From NCBI RefSeq assembly GCF_001465545.3, contig NZ_CP013480.3, positions 5,394,001 to 5,458,000 of the forward strand: a stretch of DNA of 64,000 nucleotides, read 5' to 3'. Numbering within the stretch: position 1 is the stretch's first letter; the number at the start of each line of letters is the position of its first letter. Under the pieces are notes generated by a model. That model saw nothing but the letters and a program-made list of their open reading frames with translations, searched no databases and was not told where the DNA came from. Origin of the DNA: Pandoraea norimbergensis. Its GTDB lineage: Bacteria > Pseudomonadota > Gammaproteobacteria > Burkholderiales > Burkholderiaceae. Position numbers and translations under genes: made by a program. Below are positions 1 to 8,332 of this stretch, in pieces.

Positions 1-2
1 AC

Positions 3-1127
3 TGGTATCTGACGACCGGCGTCTATGTCGACGACATCAACGCCGCCTTTGTCGGCGCGCTGCTGCGCTGGGGCGCCATCCTTGCCGTCATCGGTCTGGC
101 GGTTTCCGCCGTCATGCTGCTCATCATCCGCAACGTGCGCGACAGTCTGGGCGGTGAGCCGGAATACGCGGCCGACATTGCCTCGCGCATCGCCGATGGC
201 GATCTGCTCACGCAAGTGAAGTTGCGTCAGGGCGATCGCGCGAGCCTGCTTTACGCGATGCAGCGCATGCAGGGCAATCTGCAACAGATGATCGGACGGA
301 TTCGCAGCGGCACCGGTGCCATTACGACGGCGGCACGCGAAATCGCCGAAGGCAATACGGATCTGTCGGCGCGTACCGAACAGCAGGCGGCGGCACTGGA
401 AGAGACGGCATCGTCGATGGAGCAACTGACCTCGACCGTTCGTCAGAACGCCGACAACGCGCGTCAGGCCAGCCAGCTCGCCGAGAGTGCCTCGTCCATC
501 GCGGTACGCGGCGGGCAGGTGGTCGATCAGGTGGTGGCGACGATGGAAGGCATTTCGTCGAGTTCGAATAAGGTCGTCGACATCATCAGCGTGATCGACG
601 GCATTGCGTTCCAGACGAATATTCTGGCGCTGAACGCCGCCGTGGAAGCCGCCCGTGCCGGTGAACAGGGCCGGGGCTTTGCCGTCGTGGCAGGCGAAGT
701 GCGCACGCTCGCCCAGCGCAGCGCCGCCGCCGCGAAGGAAATCAAGGAACTGATCGAAGCGTCGAACGGGCGTGTGCAAGACGGCTCGATCCTCGTCGCG
801 CAAGCCGGACAGACGATGCACGACGTGGTGCAGGCCGTGCGCCGCGTGACCGACATCATGGGTGAGATTTCAGCCGCCTCGAGCGAGCAGAGTCACGGCA
901 TCGAACAAGTCAGCCGGGCGGTCACGCAGATGGATGAAGTGACGCAGCAGAACGCCGCGCTGGTGGAGCAAGCCGCCGCCGCAGCGGCTTCGATGGAAGA
1001 TCAGGCCCATCAACTCGATGCCGCCGTGGCCGCCTTCCGGATGGCCACCGGGCAGCATCTCGAAATGGCGTCCGGTCCGTTGAGGACGCAAACGGCGTCG
1101 GTGGCCATGAAACGTTTGGCGGCCTGA
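3..1127 (+). CDS. Methyl-accepting chemotaxis protein, 3' part (5' end outside window)
   Basis: This is the C-terminal 374 residues of a membrane chemoreceptor, which relays ligand binding to the CheA/CheW kinase complex. The frame is open from the window edge. The first visible residues ([12 protein letters not shown]) resemble the end of a single-Cache periplasmic sensor. A membrane helix follows at about residues 20-42, then a HAMP-like linker to about residue 95. The cytoplasmic coiled coil carries the highly conserved hairpin tip ([20 protein letters not shown] onward, about residues 198-235). No C-terminal CheR/CheB-tethering pentapeptide is seen. The ligand cannot be told because the sensor domain is cut off. 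Confidence 0.95.
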   Translation, partial: WYLTTGVYVDDINAAFVGALLRWGAILAVIGLAVSAVMLLIIRNVRDSLGGEPEYAADIASRIADGDLLTQVKLRQGDRASLLYAMQRMQGNLQQMIGRIRSGTGAITTAAREIAEGNTDLSARTEQQAAALEETASSMEQLTSTVRQNADNARQASQLAESASSIAVRGGQVVDQVVATMEGISSSSNKVVDIISVIDGIAFQTNILALNAAVEAARAGEQGRGFAVVAGEVRTLAQRSAAAAKEIKELIEASNGRVQDGSILVAQAGQTMHDVVQAVRRVTDIMGEISAASSEQSHGIEQVSRAVTQMDEVTQQNAALVEQAAAAAASMEDQAHQLDAAVAAFRMATGQHLEMASGPLRTQTASVAMKRLAA

Positions 1128-1149
1128 TAGGCCGCCAGATAACGCGAAC

Positions 1150-1178
1150 GGCGACGGCTAGTGCCGTTCGCCGTCGCC
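1150..1178 (+). terminator. Probable terminator after the chemoreceptor gene
   Basis: The 9-bp arms GGCGACGGC and GCCGTCGCC enclose an 11-nt loop and are followed by CTTTCCCC. An overlapping alternative stem (CGAACGGC/GCCGTTCG) is also possible. The T-run is short, so termination strength is uncertain. Confidence 0.45.
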
Positions 1179-1196
1179 CTTTCCCCGCCAGTCGCA

Positions 1197-1880
1197 TCAG
1201 GCGGGTGCAGGCACTTCCAATAGCGCCGCGTCGATGATCTGCCCTGCCACCGTCGGCAACACCCGCAACGGGGCCGACCCCGGGCCGAATGTCTGGCTCG
1301 CGGCGTAGGCGCCTTCGAGCACCAGCGACAGCGCATCGACCAACGGGGCCGGTTCCTGCAAACCGGCCGCCGTCGCCAGCTCGGTGAAGCGGCGCACCAC
1401 TTCCGCCTTGTAGTTCACCACCGACTTGCGGGCCGGGTGTTCCGGGTCCGGAAACTCGGCGGCCACGTTCACGAACGGGCACCCGCGATAGCCGGGATGG
1501 CTCGCACGCTCCGCCAAATCCACGAAGATCTGGAGCAACTGCTTGCCCGGCTCGCCCGGTCGACGGGCAATGCTCTCGTCGATGCGCTGAAGACTGCACG
1601 TCTGCATTTCATCCAGATACGCCAGAATCAACTCGTCCTTCGACGCGAACTGGCGATACAGGCACATCTTGTTGACGCCCGCGCGCTTGACGACGGCGTC
1701 CACCCCCACGGCCCGCACGCCCTCCGTATGGAACAACTCCACGGCGGCATTGAGCAGATACTGCTGCGCCAACGGTGCCGGCGTCACATGCCGGCCGCCT
1801 TTGACCGTGCTGCGGCCCGTTGCGGGGGAGCCTTCCGCGCTAATGGCTTGCGTGGGGTCCCGGGCTATCGTTTTGGCCAT
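1197..1880 (-). CDS. TetR/AcrR family transcriptional regulator (NemR-like)
   Basis: The protein has 227 residues. After a disordered basic N-terminus, a TetR-type helix-turn-helix runs from about residue 38 to 88 (VDAVVKRAGVNKMCLYRQFASKDEL). The motif GYRGCPFVNVAAEF in the ligand domain is typical of TetR proteins that control oxidoreductases and efflux genes. The start has CAGGAG 9 nt upstream. The gene is divergent from an MFS transporter and an old-yellow-enzyme reductase. A perfect TetR-style palindrome sits in the promoter of that pair, so this protein is probably their repressor. E. coli NemR uses a reactive cysteine to sense electrophiles. Cysteines are present here, but equivalence is inference. 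Confidence 0.88.
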   Translation of the reverse strand: MAKTIARDPTQAISAEGSPATGRSTVKGGRHVTPAPLAQQYLLNAAVELFHTEGVRAVGVDAVVKRAGVNKMCLYRQFASKDELILAYLDEMQTCSLQRIDESIARRPGEPGKQLLQIFVDLAERASHPGYRGCPFVNVAAEFPDPEHPARKSVVNYKAEVVRRFTELATAAGLQEPAPLVDALSLVLEGAYAASQTFGPGSAPLRVLPTVAGQIIDAALLEVPAPA

Positions 1881-1981
1881 TCTCTGGCGCTCCTGATTCT
1901 ATGATTTGTGACGGAAGGCATGCGGCGCCTCGGCAGTGCGCTGGCGGGTCGCTGAAAGCCCCTGCCGTCACAAAGGAATGC

Positions 1982-2010
1982 TTGACATGTTACCGATCGG
2001 TTCATAACAT
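1982..2010 (+). promoter_or_regulatory. Sigma-70 promoter for the MFS/reductase pair
   Basis: A consensus -35 TTGACA (1982-1987) is followed by a 17-bp spacer and TAACAT (2005-2010, 4 of 6 matches to the -10 consensus). It lies about 115 bp upstream of the MFS start and points towards it. The spacer holds the TetR-type palindrome, so a bound repressor would block RNA polymerase directly. Confidence 0.6.
1992..2001. promoter_or_regulatory. TetR-type operator palindrome
   Basis: ACCGATCGGT is a perfect 10-bp palindrome located between the -35 and -10 elements. The same core is found in the E. coli NemR operator. The 11-mer CATGTTACCGA that covers its left half (1986-1996) recurs at 2019-2029, giving a likely second, weaker half-site near the transcription start. 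Confidence 0.6.
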
Positions 2011-2123
2011 GGCAACCTCATGTTACCGAGCTGTCACAAACCGTTATCCCGATAGACAGCACGGTGACAGGCAACGTTCCCGAAATCGTGACGCGGTCCC
2101 CCGGAACCGCAAGGATTCCCGCC

Positions 2124-3410
2124 ATGAAGGCAGCCATTGCAAGACGCATCAACGGCCATTTCCACTACGGGTGGATTGTCGTGGGCGTGATTTTCCTCGT
2201 CCTGCTCGCCTCCGCGGGCATTCGCGCCACGCCCAGCGTGATGATGGTGCCGCTGGAGCACGATTTCGGCTGGAGCCGCGCCACGGTGTCGCTGGCGATT
2301 TCCGTGAACCTCGCGCTGTATGGCCTGACCGGGCCATTTGCTGCGGCGGCGATGCAGCGTTTCGGCATCCGCCCGACGGTCATGGTCGCCTTGCTGTTGT
2401 TGTCCTCGGGCACGGCCCTCTCCTCGCTGATGACCGCCCCGTGGCAGATGATTCTGATCTGGGGCGTGATGGTCGGTGGCGGCACCGGTGTCGCAGCGGT
2501 GACGCTCGCGGCAACCGTCTCGAATCGCTGGTTCCACACGCACCGTGGCCTTGCCATGGGCATTCTCACGGCCAGTTCGGCGACGGGCCAGATGGTCTTC
2601 CTGCCGATGATGGCCGCGATCACCGAGCGTTACGGCTGGCGTCCGGTCGTGCTGATCGTGGCTGTGGTCGCCGCGCTCGTGCTGCCGCTGGTCGCGTTTC
2701 TGGTGCCTGAGCGTCCGGGCTCGGTCGGGCTGCGCCCGGTGGGCGCGCCGGAAGACGCCCCCGACGTGCAACTCGCCCAAGGCAACCCGCTCAAGCACGC
2801 GCTGTCGGTGCTGCGCATGGCGGCCGGCAAGCGCGACTTCTGGCTGCTCTTCTTCAGCTTCTTCATCTGCGGTGCCAGCACCAACGGTTATATCGGCACG
2901 CATTTCATCGCGATGTGTGGCGACTATGGCATCTCGGAGGTCAAGGGCGCCGGTATTCTCGCCGCGATGGGCATGCTCGATCTCGTGGGCACGACGCTCT
3001 CCGGCTGGCTGTCCGACCGCTACAACAGCCGCGTGCTGCTGTTCTGGTACTACGGGCTGCGCGGTCTGTCGCTGATCTATCTGCCCCATGCGTTTGGTCT
3101 CGACTTCTTCGGCCTGCCGCTGTTTGCCCTGTTCTACGGTCTGGACTGGATTGCCACGGTGCCGCCGACGGTGCGTCTGACCACCGACGTGTTCGGCAAG
3201 ACCATGGCGCCGATCGTCTTCGGCTGGATCGTCGCCGGGCACCAACTCGGTGCAGCGACCGCTGCGCTGGTCGCGGGCTCGCTGCGGGCCACGCTGGGCA
3301 ACTACACGATGGCGTCGATGCTCTCGGGCGGCGTGTGCATCATTGGCGCCTTCATGGTGCTGCGTATTGCGCGCCGGGCACCGACGAGTGCGAGCCCTGC
3401 AAGCGCTTAA
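2124..3410 (+). CDS. MFS transporter, OFA-like family
   Basis: This inner-membrane secondary transporter has 428 residues and about 12 predicted membrane helices. Its N-terminus, HYGWIVVGVIFLVLLASAGIRATPSVMM, matches the oxalate/formate antiporter-like branch of the major facilitator superfamily. The start at 2124 is preferred because AAGGA lies 8 nt upstream; an in-frame start at 2064 would add 20 uncharacteristic residues. The gene is divergent from a TetR regulator, and the reductase follows 68 bp downstream, so the pair is probably co-regulated. The substrate is not known; an organic acid or electrophilic carbonyl compound would fit the context. Confidence 0.88.
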   Translation: MKAAIARRINGHFHYGWIVVGVIFLVLLASAGIRATPSVMMVPLEHDFGWSRATVSLAISVNLALYGLTGPFAAAAMQRFGIRPTVMVALLLLSSGTALSSLMTAPWQMILIWGVMVGGGTGVAAVTLAATVSNRWFHTHRGLAMGILTASSATGQMVFLPMMAAITERYGWRPVVLIVAVVAALVLPLVAFLVPERPGSVGLRPVGAPEDAPDVQLAQGNPLKHALSVLRMAAGKRDFWLLFFSFFICGASTNGYIGTHFIAMCGDYGISEVKGAGILAAMGMLDLVGTTLSGWLSDRYNSRVLLFWYYGLRGLSLIYLPHAFGLDFFGLPLFALFYGLDWIATVPPTVRLTTDVFGKTMAPIVFGWIVAGHQLGAATAALVAGSLRATLGNYTMASMLSGGVCIIGAFMVLRIARRAPTSASPASA

Positions 3411-3478
3411 AAATTGACTTAACCTGTGCAGGTTTTTGTGCAACACAGCAACCCCCAACTTTCACAGGACCTTCAGCA

Positions 3479-4603
3479 ATGACGGATTCCCAAGCTCCCC
3501 AACTCTCGTCGCTCGACACGGACCTTTTTTCGCCGTACCGGCTGGGCCCGCTCGAACTGAGCAACCGCGTCGTGATGGCGCCGCTGACCCGCAGCCGCGC
3601 CGGTGCCGGCGACGTGCCGGGCCCGCTGGTCGCCGAGTATTACGCGCAACGCGCATCGGCCGGCCTGATCATCAGCGAAGCCACCAATATCTCGCAGCAA
3701 GGCAAGGGCTACGCGTTCACGCCGGGCATCTACACCGACGAGCAAGTCGCCGGCTGGAAGCAGGTGAACGACGCGTTGCACGCCAAGGGCGGCAAGATTT
3801 TCTGCCAGCTCTGGCACGTGGGCCGTATCTCGCACCCGTCGCTGCAACCGGACGGCGCACTGCCGGTCGCGCCTTCGGCCATTCAGCCGGCCGGCAAGGC
3901 TTTCACCGAGCACGGGTTCGAGCCGCACCCGACGCCGCGTGCGCTTGAGACGTCCGAGATTCCGGGCATCGTCGAGCAGTACCGTCATGCTGCGGAGTGC
4001 GCCAAGCGCGCCGGTTTCGACGGTGTGGAAATTCACGCCGCGAACGGGTATCTGCTCGACCAGTTCATGCGCGACAAGACGAACCATCGCACTGATCAGT
4101 ACGGCGGCAGCATCGAGAACCGTGTGCGTCTGACGCTGGAAGTCACGCAGGCCGTCGTCGATGTGTGGGGTGGCGATCGCGTCGGTATTCGTCTCTCGCC
4201 GATCAGCCCGGCCAACGATTGCGGCGACAGCAATCCGGAACCGGTGTTCACCTACGCCGTGGAACAGTTGAACCGTTTCGGTCTCGTGTATCTGCACGTG
4301 GTCGAAGGCGCGACGGGTGGCCCGCGCGAAGTGCCGGACGGCTTCGATTTGCAGAAGCTGCGTCGCTTGTTCAACGGCACGTTCATGGCCAACAACGGCT
4401 ATGACCTCGCGCTGGCAATCGAGGCACGCAAGGACAACCTCGCGGATCTGATCGCCTTCGGCAAACCGTTCATCTCGAACCCGGATCTGGTGGAACGCCT
4501 CAAGCGCGGCGGCCCGTTCAACCCGCTCGACCGCGACACGCTTTACGGCGGCGACGCCCGCGGTTATGTGGACTATCCGACGTTGGATGAGTCGGTGGCG
4601 TAA
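3479..4603 (+). CDS. nemA: Old yellow enzyme family alkene reductase (NemA-like)
   Basis: The protein has 374 residues. It is an FMN-dependent NAD(P)H reductase of activated C=C bonds, nitro esters and maleimides in the cytoplasm. The TIM-barrel starts at FSPYRLGPLELSNRVVMAPLTRSR. The catalytic His/Asn pair that binds the substrate oxygen is in VEIHAANGYLLDQF (about residues 180-193), followed by the family motif DQYGGSIENR. The C-terminal FMN phosphate region is GYDLALAIEARK and FGKPFISNPDL. The upstream TetR gene and NemR-like operator make an electrophile-induced nemRA-type module the best reading. The short 6-bp inverted repeat just upstream (about 3420-3435) may partly separate it from the MFS gene. 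Confidence 0.92.
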   Translation: MTDSQAPQLSSLDTDLFSPYRLGPLELSNRVVMAPLTRSRAGAGDVPGPLVAEYYAQRASAGLIISEATNISQQGKGYAFTPGIYTDEQVAGWKQVNDALHAKGGKIFCQLWHVGRISHPSLQPDGALPVAPSAIQPAGKAFTEHGFEPHPTPRALETSEIPGIVEQYRHAAECAKRAGFDGVEIHAANGYLLDQFMRDKTNHRTDQYGGSIENRVRLTLEVTQAVVDVWGGDRVGIRLSPISPANDCGDSNPEPVFTYAVEQLNRFGLVYLHVVEGATGGPREVPDGFDLQKLRRLFNGTFMANNGYDLALAIEARKDNLADLIAFGKPFISNPDLVERLKRGGPFNPLDRDTLYGGDARGYVDYPTLDESVA

Positions 4604-4632
4604 GCTCGCCACGCATCATTCAGAGTGAAAGA

Positions 4633-4654
4633 AAGGGCTCCCTCGGGAGCCCTT
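4633..4654. terminator. Bidirectional intrinsic terminator
   Basis: A perfect hairpin, AAGGGCTCCC/GGGAGCCCTT with a 2-nt TC turn at its centre, is followed by TTCTTCT on the plus strand. On the minus strand it is followed by TTCTTTCAC. It can end nemA from one side and the small acidic ORF at 4685-4816 from the other. Confidence 0.75.
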
Positions 4655-4684
4655 CTTCTATTGCGAACCAGACGTCGCCGCGTT

Positions 4685-4816
4685 TCACCACGTCCACTCC
4701 TCCTCATCGAAGTCGTTGCCGAGGTTGCCGAGCACGAGTTCATTGTCGTCATAGGCGTCATCCGCCACCGCGTCCGATGCCTTTACTGTTGCGTCAAAGC
4801 TGTCCCTGCCATCCAT
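4685..4816 (-). CDS. Small acidic ORF, 43 residues, unknown
   Basis: An ATG-started frame of 43 residues begins MDGRDSFDATVK and ends NDFDEEEWTW. About 14 residues are Asp or Glu and only two are basic, so the product would be strongly acidic. No signal peptide, membrane helix or known motif is visible. Supporting points are the strongly non-random composition and a terminator 30 bp downstream with a T-run in its direction. Against it, there is no clear Shine-Dalgarno (only GGGG about 8 nt upstream). I do not recognise the product. A chance ORF is possible. Confidence 0.35.
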   Translation of the reverse strand: MDGRDSFDATVKASDAVADDAYDDNELVLGNLGNDFDEEEWTW

Positions 4817-5013
4817 TGCACTACCCCATCACATTGCCCCGTCGGCATCTCATCTTGCGTGAGTCGAGAAGCATCGTCGCAGGCGTGAGCGGTGAAGTAA
4901 ACAGGGGCAACAATCTTCCGGAATATTCCTGAAGCGGGTCTCGGAAAAATCGCGCGATCAGTCAGAAACAGCGCACAGTTTTTGCACCACCTGCACGCCC
5001 GTTCTCAAGTACA

Positions 5014-6249
5014 TCAAGCCGCCCGCTGCTGCCAGCGCAGCAGATCGGCACCCGCCGGGTTCTGATACATGCGCAGGCCAAACTCGGGCAGGATCGCCAG
5101 CAGGTGGTCGAACACATCGCCCTGCACACGCTCGTACTCCGCCCACACGATGGTGTTCGTGAAGCAGTACAGTTCGACGGGAATGCCCGTAGCCGACGGC
5201 TCCAGCGAGCGCACCATGCACGTCATGTTCTCGTGAATATTCGGATGCGACTTCAGATACGCCAGCGCATACGCACGGAACGTGCCGATGTTCGTCAACC
5301 TGCGCGTATTCGCCAGCACCCCCGCCGCATTGCCCAACGCGGCATTCGCCTCCGCAATCGTGCGCTGCTTCTCCGACAGATACGGCCCCAGCAAATGAAC
5401 CTTCGACAAGCGCTCGATTTCGCTCTCGTCCAGAAAGCCCACACTGCCCGCATCGATGCACAACGTGCGCTTGATGCGCCGCCCGCCCGCCTGCTGCATG
5501 CCGCGCCAATTGCGGAAGCTCTCCGAGATCATCCGCCACGTCGGAATCGTCGTGATCGTCTTGTCCCAGTTCTGCACTTTCACCGTGTGCAACGCGATAT
5601 CCACCACGTCGCCATCGGCGCCGACCTGCGGCATCTCGATCCAGTCGCCCACGCGCAGCATGTCGTTGGAGGTGAGCTGCACGCTCGCCACGAACGACAT
5701 GATCGTGTCCTTGAACACCAGCAGCAACACCGCCGACATCGCCCCCAGCCCCGAGAGCAGCAACCACGGCGATCGATCGATGATGGTCGCCACGATGGCA
5801 ATGGCCGCGACCACGTACAGCGCGATCTTGCCCAACTGCACATAGCCCTTGATCGAGCGCGTGCGCGCATGCTCCGACGTCGCATAGACAGCCTGCGACG
5901 CGTTCAGCATGCCCGCGATGGCGAGCGTCGCGTAGAGCAAGGTCGTCGCCAGCGCCACATTGGCGATCACGATCGCAAGCTTCGGCGGCACATCGGGGAC
6001 CCACTCGATGCCGAACTGAATCACCAGATACGGCAGAATGTGCGCCGCGCGCTGGAAGACCCGATGGCTCAGCAAGGCGTCGTCCCATCGGTTGGCCGTG
6101 CGTTGCACGACCATGCGCGCCACGCGCACGATCACGAACGTCGCCACCGCTTGCACCAGCAACGCCGCCGCAACCAAGATCGCCAGCCCGCCGACCATAT
6201 GCGCCCACTGTGCGTTTTCCAGCCACTTCAACATCGAATCCCACGTCAT
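5014..6249 (-). CDS. ybdG: MscS-family mechanosensitive channel, YbdG-like
   Basis: The protein has 411 residues, close to the length of E. coli YbdG (miniconductance channel, inner membrane), which releases solutes on hypo-osmotic shock. About five membrane helices span residues 18-180. The pore-lining helix and MscS beta-domain start at LLVFKDTIMSFVASVQLTSNDMLRVGDWIEMP, about residues 175-207. Family-typical WDKTITTIPTWRMISESFRNWRGM follows. AAGGAG 7 nt upstream fixes the start. It lies just downstream of an osmoprotectant importer on the same strand, which suggests a shared osmotic theme but probably not one transcript, because a terminator sits between them. Confidence 0.92.
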   Translation of the reverse strand: MTWDSMLKWLENAQWAHMVGGLAILVAAALLVQAVATFVIVRVARMVVQRTANRWDDALLSHRVFQRAAHILPYLVIQFGIEWVPDVPPKLAIVIANVALATTLLYATLAIAGMLNASQAVYATSEHARTRSIKGYVQLGKIALYVVAAIAIVATIIDRSPWLLLSGLGAMSAVLLLVFKDTIMSFVASVQLTSNDMLRVGDWIEMPQVGADGDVVDIALHTVKVQNWDKTITTIPTWRMISESFRNWRGMQQAGGRRIKRTLCIDAGSVGFLDESEIERLSKVHLLGPYLSEKQRTIAEANAALGNAAGVLANTRRLTNIGTFRAYALAYLKSHPNIHENMTCMVRSLEPSATGIPVELYCFTNTIVWAEYERVQGDVFDHLLAILPEFGLRMYQNPAGADLLRWQQRAA

Positions 6250-6357
6250 CCTGCAACTCCTTGACTACGATTTGCCTGCCTGCTGCTTGTTGTCTGTCGT
6301 CGACATCGCCACGTAGACGCATTGTCCACGGGCGGACGACAGATGCGACAGATGCAA

Positions 6358-6385
6358 AAATGACGGCCCGACTGGACCGTCATTT
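6358..6385 (-). terminator. Terminator of the osmoprotectant ABC operon
   Basis: Read on the minus strand, arms AAATGACGG and CCGTCATTT enclose a 10-nt loop, with a run of T (TTTTTGC) after the stem. It lies about 50 bp past the stop of the ATPase gene. Confidence 0.7.
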
Positions 6386-6433
6386 CCTTACGCCACATCT
6401 CGGCAGATCCTCTTGCCCGAACGGCGCACCGCC

Positions 6434-7636
6434 TTAAATCTGCGCCCCAAACGGCACACTCGCCACGACGCTCGGCGAACCGGGCAACGCCGGGGCAGAA
6501 ATCGTACCACCGCCGCTACTGCCGCGCGATTTGCCGGAACTCAGATAGTCGGCAATGGAATCCTGCGTGACTTCGCCCAGATACTGATTGTCGTCGCCCA
6601 GCACCGGCAGCGATGCCAGATTGTGTTCGTACATGCGCGAGAGCAGCACACGCAGATTGTCGTTGGCCACCGCCGACGCCTTGAAGTCGCGCACCCGCTC
6701 GCCGCACGTCCCCTGTGCATGGCGGGTGTCGCGACGTGCGATGTAGCCCAGCGCCTTCGCGTTCTCGTCGACGACAACCAGTGAGCGCGTGTCCAGCTCG
6801 TCCATCATGCCGTAGGCTTCCGCGAGCGTGGTCTGCGGCTTGACGGTCGGCTGCGGCGTCGCGGCATCTTCCGCACGCACCAGCAGCAGGCGCTTCAGAA
6901 TACGGTCGTGACCGACGAAGCTCGCCACGAACTCGTCGACCGGGCGCGCCAGCAGCGCATCCGGTTGTGCGTACTGCACCAGACGTCCCTGCCGGAAGAT
7001 CGCAATGCGGTCGGCCAGCTTGATCGCCTCGTCGATATCGTGACTCACCATGATGACGGTCTTGCCCAACTGACGCTGCATCTGGAAGAACTCGTTCTGA
7101 ATCGACTCGCGATTGATCGGGTCGACCGCGCCAAACGGCTCGTCCATGAGCAGCACGGGCGGGTCGGCCGCCAACGCGCGAATCACACCGATACGCTGCT
7201 GCTGCCCGCCGGACAACTCACGCGGGTAACGCGACAGGTAGTGCTTCGGATCGAGGGCCACCATCGCCATCAGTTCGGTCGCACGTTCACGGCAGCGCTT
7301 CTTGTCCCAACCCAGCAGACGCGGCACCACCGTGATGTTCTCTTCGATGGTCATGTTCGGAAACAGACCGATTTGCTGAATCACGTAGCCGATGTGGCGG
7401 CGCAATTCGATTTCGTTGATCTTGCCGGTGTCTTCGCCATTGAGCAGAATGCGGCCCGACGTCGGTTTGATCAGACGGTTGATCATCTTGAGCGTGGTCG
7501 TCTTGCCGCAACCCGACGGGCCCAGGAAGACGCAGATTTCGCCCGGCGGCACTTCGAGACTGACCGAGTTCACGGCGTTCACGCGCGTGCCGTCTTTCTG
7601 AACGAAGCTTTTGGTGAGATTGTCGAGTGTAATCAT
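6434..7636 (-). CDS. osmV: Osmoprotectant (glycine betaine/choline-type) ABC importer, ATPase with CBS domains
   Basis: This 400-residue cytoplasmic ATPase powers uptake of quaternary-amine osmoprotectants. Walker A is GPSGCGKTT (residues 39-47), the signature is LSGGQQQR, Walker B is VLLMDEPFGAVDP, and the switch His is in VSHD. Two C-terminal CBS repeats (about 265-375) are characteristic of OpuA/OpuBA/OsmV ATPases and sense ionic strength or nucleotides. The tail is Gly/Ser/Pro-rich. The ATG overlaps the end of the preceding permease gene by 4 nt (ATGA), indicating translational coupling. The exact substrate cannot be read from sequence. Confidence 0.92.
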   Translation of the reverse strand: MITLDNLTKSFVQKDGTRVNAVNSVSLEVPPGEICVFLGPSGCGKTTTLKMINRLIKPTSGRILLNGEDTGKINEIELRRHIGYVIQQIGLFPNMTIEENITVVPRLLGWDKKRCRERATELMAMVALDPKHYLSRYPRELSGGQQQRIGVIRALAADPPVLLMDEPFGAVDPINRESIQNEFFQMQRQLGKTVIMVSHDIDEAIKLADRIAIFRQGRLVQYAQPDALLARPVDEFVASFVGHDRILKRLLLVRAEDAATPQPTVKPQTTLAEAYGMMDELDTRSLVVVDENAKALGYIARRDTRHAQGTCGERVRDFKASAVANDNLRVLLSRMYEHNLASLPVLGDDNQYLGEVTQDSIADYLSSGKSRGSSGGGTISAPALPGSPSVVASVPFGAQI

Positions 7637-8280
7637 GCGGTTCGAATTCCTTTTGGTGTCAGCACCCGCTGGAGGCGGTGCAACAGGGTGTCGGCAACGA
7701 TGGCGAGCAAGCTCACCAGGACCGCACCCACGACAAGTTGCCGGGTATCGCTCTGGCTGATCCCCTGGGTGATCAACACCCCGAGACCGCCGGCACCGAC
7801 GATGGCACCAATGGCCATCACGCCAATATTCATCACAACAGCCGTGCGTACGCCGCCCAGCACCACGGGCACCGCCAGCGGCAACTCAACCAGACGCAAG
7901 CGCTGCCAGAACGTCATGCCGATGCCGATGCCCGCTTCGCGGATGCTCGGATCGATCTGTTGCAGCGCCAGACACGTGTTGCGCATGATCGGCAACAACG
8001 AATAGAGAAAGACGGCGGCCACGGCCGGCGCCGGTCCGATCCCGATGCCGTAGACCGACAGCAGCGGAATCATCAGGCCGAACAGCGCGATCGACGGGAT
8101 CGTGAGCACGACCGTCGCCAACCCGAGCACGACGCCCGACAGCCAGCGAAAACGCGTGACCAGCACACCCAGCGGCACGCCGACCACGATGGCCGCACCC
8201 ACGGATGCGGCCACCAGCCACGCATGCTGGACCGTGAGGTTCAGGATGCGGTGCCAGTTGTGAGTCAAAAATTCAATCAT
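7633..8280 (-). CDS. osmW: Osmoprotectant ABC importer, permease subunit
   Basis: This 215-residue inner-membrane permease of the OpuBB/OsmW type has about five or six helices. The coupling-loop EAA-like region is QQIDPSIREAGIGIGMTFWQRLRLVELPLAVPVVLGGVR. GAGGAA sits 5 nt upstream of the start. It is the third gene of a four-gene minus-strand operon and overlaps the ATPase gene by 4 nt. It pairs with the second permease encoded at 9321-10055, as in the E. coli osmoprotectant system YehWXYZ (OsmVWXY). Confidence 0.9.
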   Translation of the reverse strand: MIEFLTHNWHRILNLTVQHAWLVAASVGAAIVVGVPLGVLVTRFRWLSGVVLGLATVVLTIPSIALFGLMIPLLSVYGIGIGPAPAVAAVFLYSLLPIMRNTCLALQQIDPSIREAGIGIGMTFWQRLRLVELPLAVPVVLGGVRTAVVMNIGVMAIGAIVGAGGLGVLITQGISQSDTRQLVVGAVLVSLLAIVADTLLHRLQRVLTPKGIRTA

Positions 8281-8332
8281 TGGAGTTCCTCGATCTGTGA
8301 CGTCAGCGGCGCAGCGATATGTGGCAACAGCC

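Noticed and set aside
2034..3458. Long minus-strand frame opposite the MFS transporter
   Set aside because: His/Arg/Gln-rich shadow product. The plus-strand frame encodes a normal 12-helix transporter.
4625..4888. Plus-strand frame of 87 codons after nemA
   Set aside because: It begins inside the terminator, lacks a ribosome site and has no recognisable features. The opposite-strand acidic ORF has more support.
4912..4935. GGAATATTCC palindrome at 4920-4929
   Set aside because: A 10-bp AT-centred palindrome without a nearby recognisable promoter; it is too short and isolated to assign as an operator.
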